Shown here: piece by piece, positions 45,613 through 53,216 of the stretch
Numbering within the stretch: the first letter of the stretch is position 1
Layout of the letters: every line of letters starts with the position of its first letter
NCBI RefSeq assembly: GCF_022012415.1
Contig: NZ_JAKLTR010000015.1
Span: forward strand, 1 to 64,000
Direction: 5' to 3'
DNA length: 64,000 nt
Source: Terrimonas ginsenosidimutans
GTDB taxonomy: Bacteria > Bacteroidota > Bacteroidia > Chitinophagales > Chitinophagaceae
Translations under genes and position numbers: made by a program
The notes under the pieces: generated by a model
Databases searched by the model: none
Told to the model about the DNA's origin: nothing
The model's input: the letters and a program-made list of their open reading frames with translations, nothing else

Positions 45613-45633
45613 ACCGGACTGCTCCGTCCTGGC

Positions 45634-46077
45634 TTATAACGTTAACCTGTTCATACGAACAGCATTCCTGAACCTCCAATAGCTAAGAACCAAGCCGACA
45701 ACGAATGGAATGTTCAGGAATAGCACAAATAGCATCCCCTCCGTGGTATACTTAATGTCATTCTTCGTATTAAACTCACCTCCGGCTAAGGCCAGCACGG
45801 TGATCTCGCCGAAGGGAACTAAGAACCAGCTCAAAAAACTCAATAGCCTGTTTGACCGTATTCTTTCAAACTTGTTTAAGAATAAAGGAAGGCAGAGCAC
45901 AGCCATCAGCAGACAGTAGATAAGAACAGCTGCAAGGGTGAAGGAAAACATCGCATCGCCCGGCATCAACTTTACTTTCGAGTATTGATCATCAATGATC
46001 CAGAAAATTGCCACGCCAAATAAAGTGATCAGTGATGGATAGATCAATGCATTCCGATAAAACCGGGCCAGTGTCAT
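45634..46077 (-). CDS. Four-helix membrane protein of unknown function
   Basis: A 147-residue integral membrane protein with four predicted helices (ALIYPSLITLFGVAIFWII, FSFTLAAVLIYCLLMAVLCL, LLSFLSWFLVPFGEITVLAL, MLFVLFLNIPFVVGLVLSYW). No family recognised. The methyltransferase gene lies 27 nt upstream on the same strand, so the two are probably co-transcribed. Confidence 0.75.
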   Translation of the reverse strand: MTLARFYRNALIYPSLITLFGVAIFWIIDDQYSKVKLMPGDAMFSFTLAAVLIYCLLMAVLCLPLFLNKFERIRSNRLLSFLSWFLVPFGEITVLALAGGEFNTKNDIKYTTEGMLFVLFLNIPFVVGLVLSYWRFRNAVRMNRLTL

Positions 46078-46104
46078 AAAAGTTTGTTTAAAAAAGTAAT
46101 GTCA

Positions 46105-46872
46105 TCACGGTCTTACTCCGTACAATAAGATCCTTTTAAATGCGTATACCGCCGGGAAAGTCTTAAAATAAGCCTTGATCCGCTTTTTGAACTCCTCTCT
46201 TAACAACTGCTTCCCGGTCTCATCCAACTTCTCCATATACGGTACAAGTGCGGATCCCGCAATAAAGCTATATAATTCCGCTTCGTCTTCCGCAATGATC
46301 GGATATACTTTCAAACTGATATCCAGGTCATTTAAACCACCACTGAACAGGATCCTGGCATAATCATCCACCTTTAATAAGGGAGATCTGCGAACAAAGC
46401 CATCCAGCATCCCGGCAAACGGATCTTCCTGTACAAGTCGCAGCAGGATCTCATTCAACACATTCTCTTGCTGAAACGGCATCTGCACCGCAAACTGCCC
46501 CCCGGGATTTAATTTTGATATCAATCCCGGGAACAGGACCTCATGATCATCCGACCACTGCAATGCCGCATTGCTGAAGATCAGGTCCCATTTCGAATCA
46601 GACAACGCGAATTTCTCAATCGTTGATGACTCGAAATGCAGGTTGGGTTTTACGAACTGCCTCGATTCTGCCAGCATTTCCGCAGAAGAATCAAGGCCAA
46701 GAAAATCAGTCTGCTCAAATTTCCCGGAAAGTATAGACGTCTGCTCTCCTGTGCCACAACCAATATCGACAGCCTTTTTCATTTCTTTATCAACGATCAG
46801 ACTCATCAGGTCAAAAAATGGCCTGTAGCGAATTTGTTTGAACTGATTGTACACATCAGGATTCCAGGGCAT
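46105..46872 (-). CDS. Trans-aconitate 2-methyltransferase-like SAM methyltransferase
   Basis: A 255-residue class I methyltransferase. VDIGCGTGEQTSIL is the SAM-binding motif I, FLGLDSSAEMLAES motif II and WDLIFSNAALQWSDDH motif IV. The start MPWNPDVYNQFKQIRYRPF and the overall length are like Tam, which methylates trans-aconitate. Identity of the acceptor is not certain. Cytoplasmic. It lies 23 nt downstream of the AraC-type regulator gene on the same strand, a likely operon. Confidence 0.88.
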   Translation of the reverse strand: MPWNPDVYNQFKQIRYRPFFDLMSLIVDKEMKKAVDIGCGTGEQTSILSGKFEQTDFLGLDSSAEMLAESRQFVKPNLHFESSTIEKFALSDSKWDLIFSNAALQWSDDHEVLFPGLISKLNPGGQFAVQMPFQQENVLNEILLRLVQEDPFAGMLDGFVRRSPLLKVDDYARILFSGGLNDLDISLKVYPIIAEDEAELYSFIAGSALVPYMEKLDETGKQLLREEFKKRIKAYFKTFPAVYAFKRILLYGVRP

Positions 46873-46895
46873 ACTCGTGTCTTTATATTTAGCAC

Positions 46896-47702
46896 TTAAC
46901 TGGCGGGAAGCGCCGTTGGCGCATAACCAAACTGCTTTTTGAATGCAAATGAAAAGTGGGAAAGATTTTCGAATCCAACTTCATAACAAACATCAACAGG
47001 CTTCTTTTTCTTTTCTGCAAGATGATAGTGCGCCAGTTCCAATCGCTTTTGCGTTAGCCATCGCTGCGGCGTTGTATCAAATGCTTTCTTAAAATCCCGC
47101 TTGAAGGTTGTCAGGCTTCTTCCGGTAAGATAACCGAATTTTTCCAGGGGCAGATTGAACATGAAATTCTTTTCCATATAGTCAACTAGACTGATCTTGC
47201 CGGGCTCCTCGAAGTTTGCCAGCACATTATCTATCTCCTTGTCAAGCGTGCGGAGAATGCTGATCGCTTCTGTGATCTTCAGAGAAGCTATATCATCCGG
47301 GATGTCCTTCATCTCAAAATATGGGATCAGTGAAGCAAGGCAGCTCTCTAACAAAGGATGAGCATTGAAAGCGAAAATTTTAGGAAACTTTAATGGAACC
47401 GGTCTGATATTCCGGTTAGAGTAAAATCTTTTCAGTCTTTCAACAGACAAATGCATCACGACCGTCTTATGCGGATGGCCACCTTTAGGATAGTTGATGA
47501 TCGTTGCCAGCTGATTTCTCGGGATCAGGAATATATCTCCTTTCCTGAACATATAGGTGGCATTTGCCTGTATGATCTTTGTTTCCCCGGAGATAAACCA
47601 GACCAGCATGTGATGATCAAACATGATATCTGATTTGAAAAATTTATCATCATAGCTGGAAAGCTTTATGTCTTCGGTGATATATTTAGCCTTATACTCC
47701 AT
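46896..47702 (-). CDS. AraC family transcriptional regulator
   Basis: A 268-residue regulator. The N-terminal half is a cupin-like ligand domain (IIQANATYMFRKGDIFLIP); the C-terminal 100 residues carry the two AraC helix-turn-helices (LEKFGYLTGRSLTTFKRDFK and KPVDVCYEVGFENLSHFSFA, FKKQFGYAPTAL). It probably senses a small molecule and activates nearby genes. The SDR gene lies upstream on the same strand, and a 23-nt direct repeat sits before that gene. Confidence 0.92.
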   Translation of the reverse strand: MEYKAKYITEDIKLSSYDDKFFKSDIMFDHHMLVWFISGETKIIQANATYMFRKGDIFLIPRNQLATIINYPKGGHPHKTVVMHLSVERLKRFYSNRNIRPVPLKFPKIFAFNAHPLLESCLASLIPYFEMKDIPDDIASLKITEAISILRTLDKEIDNVLANFEEPGKISLVDYMEKNFMFNLPLEKFGYLTGRSLTTFKRDFKKAFDTTPQRWLTQKRLELAHYHLAEKKKKPVDVCYEVGFENLSHFSFAFKKQFGYAPTALPAS

Positions 47703-47842
47703 GCTTATGCTCTTTGTATTTTCGTAAAAAGGAAAATATTACTGTAAAAATAGAAAATATCATGTAGCTATTTTTAATTTGATTTTAGCTGCATATAAAG
47801 GAAAGGCAGCCTTGCAAAAGCCGCCATTTCCGATAATCAACC

Positions 47843-48838
47843 TTAACCTATATCAAAAGAGATCCCTGTCATTTCCTCGCTTAGCTTCCACAACTTTTTA
47901 GCGCTCGCTTCATCAACTGCATAGCTCTTTACCCCTTCTTCAATCTCCGTGTTCACAGACAGTGAAGCAATCTCCGCATTCTCACAATACACACCTCCAA
48001 TATTGTTCAGTAAGGGGCTCGTTGCCGCCCACACAGTCGTTGCTGCACCCTGCGGAATTGTTTTCAGGCTCGCCGCTACTTCGGGCAATAACACTCCATC
48101 TGCATCACAATACCCCATTTTCTGGAACAATTCGATAGATGCCTCTCTGCCCAATTCTGTTCCGCCGATCGCACCCGGATGAAGGGAATAAGCTCTGACA
48201 TTTGATGATTGGCCACGTTTATCCAGCTCGACAGAAAACAGGTTCACCGCCGTTTTCGACTGTCCATAGCCTGCAAGCGTTTCATACTTCCTGTTAAGAA
48301 AGTTCGGATCTTCAAAATCGAAAGCAGCAAACTGGTGCCCTTGCGACGATACATTTACCACCCTTGCTCCATTTGCTTTTTTCAATGCAGGCCATAACCG
48401 CGCTGTCAATTGAAACAATGCCAGGTAATTGGTTGCCAGTTGCGATTCAATACCACGTTTATCCCGGCGAAGCGGCACCCACATAATGCCCGCGTTATTG
48501 ATCAAAAGATGTAAAGGCCTTCCGGAAGCCAGAAATGTTTCCACAAATGCATCCACAGATGCAGGATCCATCAGATCTAAATGTTCGATCTCCACGTTTT
48601 CGACACCCTGTAGATTTCGTTTTGCCTTTTCCACATCTCGTGCCGGTACGATTACTATGGCTCCGGCCAACGCGAGAACCTTTGTCGTTTCTAACCCGAT
48701 ACCTGTATTACCACCAGTAACAATGGCGATCTTCCCATTGAGGTTGATGCCGCTGATCACTTCGCTTGCAGTAGAGGTAGAATTAAAGCCTGAGCCGACG
48801 GGTCTCTGGAAAGTTCCCTGATAATTGTTCTGTTTCAT
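47843..48838 (-). CDS. SDR family oxidoreductase
   Basis: A 331-residue Rossmann-fold dehydrogenase/reductase. TGGNTGIGLE is the NAD(P) glycine motif, LINNAGIM the NNAG motif, VVNVSSQGH the Ser, and YGQSKTAV the Tyr-x-x-x-Lys pair. The length and spacing resemble the retinol dehydrogenase/WW-domain oxidoreductase-like subgroup. Cytoplasmic; the substrate is unknown. It is preceded by a perfect -7 box and a direct repeat that may be read by the neighbouring AraC protein. Confidence 0.93.
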   Translation of the reverse strand: MKQNNYQGTFQRPVGSGFNSTSTASEVISGINLNGKIAIVTGGNTGIGLETTKVLALAGAIVIVPARDVEKAKRNLQGVENVEIEHLDLMDPASVDAFVETFLASGRPLHLLINNAGIMWVPLRRDKRGIESQLATNYLALFQLTARLWPALKKANGARVVNVSSQGHQFAAFDFEDPNFLNRKYETLAGYGQSKTAVNLFSVELDKRGQSSNVRAYSLHPGAIGGTELGREASIELFQKMGYCDADGVLLPEVAASLKTIPQGAATTVWAATSPLLNNIGGVYCENAEIASLSVNTEIEEGVKSYAVDEASAKKLWKLSEEMTGISFDIG

Positions 48839-48857
48839 TTTTATTGTTTTAATAGAA

Positions 48858-48927
48858 CAAAACTATAGAGAGTTCCAGGGCATGGCTTTGTTCAAAAGGC
48901 CGAGTTTACTTTGTTAAGAAGGCCGGT
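48858..48927 (-). promoter_or_regulatory. SDR promoter with upstream direct repeat
   Basis: On the minus strand TAGTTTTG (48865-48858) is a perfect -7 box with no matching -33 TTTG. Two copies of CTTTGTTCAAAAGGCCGAG / CTTTGTTAAGAAGGCCGGT (plus-strand 48886-48904 and 48909-48927, 15 of 19 identical, 23-nt period) end about 20 nt upstream of it. Direct repeats two turns apart next to the -33 position are typical AraC-activator sites. I see nothing else in 48928-49107. Confidence 0.55.
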
Positions 48928-49107
48928 AATTGAGCAACGCAGTGCAGCGGCCACCTACGCCTCCTGTATATAAAAACGGGGCTAATATCCGTGAACCGGC
49001 ATCATTTGTATGTCCAGGTTGTTTTGCTGAAAAATGTACTTCTTATCCGCCAATAATTAATATTCCGGTAACACTCCCTTCCGCAGTTTTGCAAAAATTC
49101 CCAGCGA

Positions 49108-50895
49108 ATGTCTATACCTGTCAGACGCTTGTTCAATCGTCTTGCCGCACCAGTTTCCTGTGTGCTGTTCGTAATAAGTATCTCCGCCACGATCGGAGCA
49201 AAGGAATTGCATGATGACGATAAATTTTCCATTGCCATTCTACCGGACACCCAGTATTATACCTCTGAAAAGAACGGTGGTAAAAAAGAAATGTTCTTTA
49301 CTCAAACGGAGTGGATCGCACAGAACGCCACAAAAGAAAACATCAGATACGTTATACATCTTGGGGATATTACAGATGATGGTGAGAAACTTCCTCAGCA
49401 ATGGGTAAATGCATCCGATGCAATGCACAGGCTGGAAAAACCACAAGCCGGCTACCCGCAGGGAATTCCCTATGGTATGGCGGTAGGCAACCATGATCAA
49501 ACCAAAAGCCAGTATCCGATAAGCGGCACTACTGCTCACTACAACAAGTATTTTGGTATCGATCATTTTAAAGATAAAAAATGGTATGGTGGCCATTATC
49601 GTGACAACAATGACAGCCACTACGACCTCTTTACCGCTGGCGGCATTTCATTTATTGTGATTTACCTTGAATATGATTCTTATGATGAGGATATCGAGAA
49701 TCTTAATAACTGGACCAGTGCGCTTCTTGAAAAACATAAAGACAAAAAAGCGATACTGGTAAGTCATTCCTTTATTCATTTTAACAAGACCAAAGGAACC
49801 AACGAAAAAGGTTTTCCTGCTTTCAGCAAACAGGGACAGCGCCGCTTCGACCGGTTAAAACGCTATCCTAATGTGATAATGACCCTGTCTGGTCACGTAG
49901 GCGATAACGGCGAAGGATACCGCCAGGATGGTTATGCTGGTAATATCATCAGATCATTTCTCTCAGATTATCAAAGCCGCAAAGATGGCGGACATGGCCT
50001 GATGCGCTTAATGACGTTCTCCAGATCAAACGACCTCGTCAGCGTACGTACCTTTTCTCCCTACACAGGGGAAGAAGAAACAGACGCAGACAGCAAATTC
50101 ACGCTTCCTTTGTTTCATCACACAACAGTTGCCCGTTACAGCGATTATGATAACGATGGCGTTACAGATCTCGCTTTTTTCTCCAAAGGCAACTGGAAGA
50201 TCAATGACCAGCCAGCCATTGAATTCGGTAAAGCAGGAGACGTTCCCGCGCCGGCAGATTACAACGGAGATGGCAGGACCGATCGCGCGTATTTCCGTCC
50301 TTCTGAAGGAAAATTCTATCTCGAAGATGGAAAGCAGATCACATTGGGCCAGCCCGGTGATATCCCTGTTTGTGGCGACTATGATGGTGACGGATTTGCG
50401 GAAGCCGCCGTATATCGCCCTTCCACTCTCACCTGGTATTTTAACGGGCTGGACAGCGTCCGGTTTGGCCACGCCAAAGGCATCCCCGTACCCGCCGATT
50501 ATGATGGTGACGGCATTCTTGATCTTTGCTTTTTCAGAACTGATAACTCGCTATGGCAAAGCTCTCTCGGGAATATCCCCTTGCAGGTGAAACATACACC
50601 CGGAGATATTCCGGTTCCCGGCGATTATGATGGCGATGGACGCACAGAAATGGCCGTATATCGTCCCTCAACCGGCGAATGGATCATTGATAAAATGAAG
50701 CAGCCGGTAAAATTAGGCGGGAAAGATTATCTACCGGTCCCGGGCAATTATTATCCTGATGGCAAAACATATCCAGCGGTTTATAAAGACGGCAAGATCG
50801 TATTGCAGAATGGTAAAACATTTGAGGTTGCGGATAATAAGATTGAAGAGCTGGTTAATCTGCCGTTGGTGTTGCGGTATAAGCTGATAAAATAG
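49108..50895 (+). CDS. Secreted metallophosphoesterase with VCBS/FG-GAP-like repeats
   Basis: A 595-residue exported protein. After a signal peptide (APVSCVLFVISISATIGA) residues about 45-325 are a calcineurin-like phosphoesterase: AILPDTQYY, IHLGDITDDG, AVGNHDQ, LVSHSFIH and LSGHVGDNG are the metal and phosphate motifs. Residues about 335-560 carry some five Ca-binding repeats with DYDNDG, DYNGDG, DYDGDG (four times in all) and PxPxDY, as in FG-GAP/VCBS propellers. The C-terminal repeats probably mediate binding or display. The substrate is unknown. Confidence 0.9.
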   Translation: MSIPVRRLFNRLAAPVSCVLFVISISATIGAKELHDDDKFSIAILPDTQYYTSEKNGGKKEMFFTQTEWIAQNATKENIRYVIHLGDITDDGEKLPQQWVNASDAMHRLEKPQAGYPQGIPYGMAVGNHDQTKSQYPISGTTAHYNKYFGIDHFKDKKWYGGHYRDNNDSHYDLFTAGGISFIVIYLEYDSYDEDIENLNNWTSALLEKHKDKKAILVSHSFIHFNKTKGTNEKGFPAFSKQGQRRFDRLKRYPNVIMTLSGHVGDNGEGYRQDGYAGNIIRSFLSDYQSRKDGGHGLMRLMTFSRSNDLVSVRTFSPYTGEEETDADSKFTLPLFHHTTVARYSDYDNDGVTDLAFFSKGNWKINDQPAIEFGKAGDVPAPADYNGDGRTDRAYFRPSEGKFYLEDGKQITLGQPGDIPVCGDYDGDGFAEAAVYRPSTLTWYFNGLDSVRFGHAKGIPVPADYDGDGILDLCFFRTDNSLWQSSLGNIPLQVKHTPGDIPVPGDYDGDGRTEMAVYRPSTGEWIIDKMKQPVKLGGKDYLPVPGNYYPDGKTYPAVYKDGKIVLQNGKTFEVADNKIEELVNLPLVLRYKLIK

Positions 50896-51132
50896 CAACT
50901 GGCTCATAAAGAGCGCGACAAGCGGTGGGATACAGTATATCCCCAGGCCTGCTTTCGTCGCGTCCGTTGCGTATCGTCGCGTCCGCCGCGTTCCTTATAC
51001 GCCAGTTAAATATTCAGGCCCTACCGACCATCTTCCGAAAAACGGAATTTCACTCCAGACAGTCATCTAAACACAGTACCTTTCGTCTTCCGGCAAAAGA
51101 GAACCGGCTTTTCAAACCAAACTGACTCTGCA

Positions 51133-52008
51133 ATGATAAAAACCTTTCTCACGCTGATCCTCATTATTACATTTTACCACACCAGCCGGTCTCAAACACC
51201 CTGGTCCGATCACTATAAGATCTACGACACAAAAAACAAAAAGACCATCTCCATAACCGATCTCGTCGGATCTGTAAAAGAGGCGGACGTACTTTTTTTC
51301 GGAGAAGAGCACAATGACAGTATCGCGCACCGCTTACAGGACACATTATACCGCTCACTGCTCAACCAATACGGAACGGTCACGCTCAGCATGGAAATGT
51401 TTGAAAGGGATTGCCAGCTCGTACTGGACGAATACCTCCAGTCTTTTATAACAGATGAAAGACTGGTAAAAGAAGGCAGGGCCTGGAACAACTACAAGGA
51501 CTACCGTCCGATCGTAAATACGGCAAAAGAGCGGCAGCAAAAAGTGATCGCCGCGAATGCACCCCGCCGCTATGTGAACATGACCAGCAGAAAAGGCCTT
51601 AAAAGCATTGACAGCCTTTCGAAAAACGCCAAAACCTATTTTGCAAAACTACCTCTCGACACGATCAATGCCCCTTACCAGGAAAAATTCAGCAAGATCA
51701 TGGGTGGCCGGCAAACCAGCAGCAATGTCTATTATGCTCAAACAATGTGGGACGCGACCATGGCAGAAAGTATTTACAAATACTGGAAAAAGAACAGGAA
51801 CACCAAAGTATTCCACCTCAATGGACGTTTCCATACAGATGATCAACTCGGAACGTTCACTCAATTGCAACGCAGCAACAAGAAAATAAAAATTCAGAAC
51901 ATCAGCTGCTTCCCTGCAACAGATTTCAATAACCCGCAATGGAGCCAGTATGAATCACTCGGCGACTATGTAATAATCACAAACCCGGATATCGCAAGAA
52001 CCTTCTGA
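51133..52008 (+). CDS. ChaN family protein
   Basis: A 291-residue secreted protein: signal peptide (MIKTFLTLILIITFYHTSRS), then a ChaN domain (DVLFFGEEHNDSIAH, TLSMEMFERDCQLVLDEYL, RQQKVIAANAPRRYV, VFHLNGRFHTDD). ChaN of Campylobacter binds haem and is iron regulated; other members resemble EreA/TiKi-type hydrolases. The conserved Glu-His pair at GEEH and the late His in FHLNGRFH are present. The gene is monocistronic and followed by a terminator. Confidence 0.88.
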   Translation: MIKTFLTLILIITFYHTSRSQTPWSDHYKIYDTKNKKTISITDLVGSVKEADVLFFGEEHNDSIAHRLQDTLYRSLLNQYGTVTLSMEMFERDCQLVLDEYLQSFITDERLVKEGRAWNNYKDYRPIVNTAKERQQKVIAANAPRRYVNMTSRKGLKSIDSLSKNAKTYFAKLPLDTINAPYQEKFSKIMGGRQTSSNVYYAQTMWDATMAESIYKYWKKNRNTKVFHLNGRFHTDDQLGTFTQLQRSNKKIKIQNISCFPATDFNNPQWSQYESLGDYVIITNPDIARTF

Positions 52009-52057
52009 TTCAAAAGCAAGTCTGATGCCCGACACCAATAAACCCTCAACATAACAA

Positions 52058-52081
52058 AAGGCCCGGCTAACGCCAGGCCTT
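52058..52081. terminator. Terminator between ChaN and the orphan receiver
   Basis: AAGGCC and GGC (52058-52067) pair with GCC and GGCCTT (52072-52081) around loop TAAC with one mismatch. It sits 50 nt after the ChaN stop, between convergent genes. Confidence 0.6.
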
Positions 52082-52145
52082 CATACTTCTATAAAAGAGT
52101 TCAACACTTTTTCCACTTTGACTTATTCAAGAAATATCATCGCCT

Positions 52146-52580
52146 TCAAGCCCGCTTTACTTTCTCCTCCGGCATCTCCCCCAACGCAGGATCAATCTCT
52201 CCAAAACAAACAGCTCCGCTGTGAACCTGCCTGATGCAATGCACGATATTCTCCACATTCCCGCTATTCCGGTAAAAATACCCCATCGCTCCCGCTTCTT
52301 CGAGTTTGCTGCATAGCTTGAACTGGAAGGTGGTGGTTACGAAGATCGCCTTCAGAGAAGGAATGCGCTGATGAAGCTCCGCCAGAAACGATACCCCCCA
52401 GTGATCATCCTTATTCCAGTTCGCATCCATGATGATCAGGTCTGCTTCAATAGCCTCAATATATGGATACACTTTTTCAGGATCAGTTACCGTAACAATG
52501 GAAATGCCGTATGCGCGCAGCAATGGGCTGATGGAAGACGCAAAAAGTTCATTTTTACAGAGCCAGATCGTACGTATCAT
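52146..52580 (-). CDS. Stand-alone response-regulator receiver-like protein
   Basis: A 144-residue single receiver fold: phosphoacceptor-like Asp52 in DLIIMDANW, Thr near 85 in AIFVTTTF, then AGAMGYFYRNS. The conserved Lys-Pro after the fifth strand is replaced (YRNS), and the acidic pair after strand 1 (LCKNELF) is weak. There is no output domain: it ends soon after the last helix. It may act as a non-canonical or pseudo receiver, or hand phosphate to a partner. No histidine kinase lies nearby. Confidence 0.8.
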   Translation of the reverse strand: MIRTIWLCKNELFASSISPLLRAYGISIVTVTDPEKVYPYIEAIEADLIIMDANWNKDDHWGVSFLAELHQRIPSLKAIFVTTTFQFKLCSKLEEAGAMGYFYRNSGNVENIVHCIRQVHSGAVCFGEIDPALGEMPEEKVKRA

Positions 52581-52788
52581 GACAAGGATTTTTGATCGAT
52601 AGGTGATGGAAATTCAAGCGTCTAAGGTAATAGACCGGAAAGAAAATTACACCCGTTTTTACACCAGAATTTAATACCGTGAAAACACCTTTTCTCATGA
52701 AACTGAAGAAGATACACGCCGATCTGCCCGAACCAGGCCAATAACTGCCGGGAGTGGAACTGAGCGCCCGGTTAGGTCCTCGGCAACT

Positions 52789-52843
52789 GTGCGGGATGGT
52801 CGATGGCCGATGACCGCATCATCGGCCATCGACCATCCCGCAC
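52789..52843. repeat. Perfect 25-bp palindrome related to the dispersed element
   Basis: A 25-nt left arm (52789-52813, contains GGTCGATGGCCGATGA) is exactly complementary to the right arm 52819-52843, with a 5-nt loop CCGCA. The arm sequence and CCGCAT centre are the same as in the arms and core edge of the larger element 87 nt downstream. There is no T-tract, so it is not an ordinary terminator. The preceding 52581-52788 shows nothing. Confidence 0.85.
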
Positions 52844-52930
52844 CAATCCTGATCCGTAAAGAAAACAGTCCCGTCATTTGTTCCACTCATCCTGCCAGTG
52901 TATCTTTCTGCCTCACAATCAGCGCTATTG

Positions 52931-53146
52931 ATTGTAATCCAATTTCGTTTAGTTAAGAGATCGTCCTACAATAGCTCGATGGCCGATGGCCGATGACCGA
53001 TGGCCGCATTTTGGATGGAAGCTATTGCTGCTAATTGGTTAGGGTATGACACTAGTAAGTATATCTGTTATCGGCCAATGGTCATCGGCCATCGAATGAA
53101 CTTTCGGGGGAACTCATCATTGAACTAAACGACATTGGATTGTAAT
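52931..53146 (+). repeat. Dispersed palindromic (MITE-like) element, complete copy B
   Basis: About 216 bp. Terminal inverted repeats 52931-52954 and 53123-53146 match at 21 of 24 positions (GTTTAGTT at the inner edge). Inside lie arms of GGCCGAT heptamers (52978-53005) and the inverse (53070-53094) around a 65-nt core (GCATTTTGGATGGAAGCTAT ... TTAGGGTATG). No open frame or transposase. It ends 70 nt before the AAA gene; its right end supplies TTG triplets 16-21 nt upstream of CATCTTTG (53159-53166), a near -7 box for that gene. Confidence 0.8.
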
Positions 53147-53216
53147 CACAGACAACCACATCTTTGCTTCACCGGTATTACCGGCAGCAATTCACGTATA
53201 AATAGTTATAGTTTAA

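Noticed and set aside
49108-50895. Integrin-type adhesion protein
   Set aside because: The D-x-D-x-D-G repeats are present, but the N-terminal half has a complete set of metallophosphoesterase motifs, so the enzyme call is preferred.
52931-53216. Possible structured small RNA or riboswitch before the AAA gene
   Set aside because: The long hairpins belong to a repeated element found in other places with unrelated downstream genes, so a gene-specific riboswitch is unlikely.
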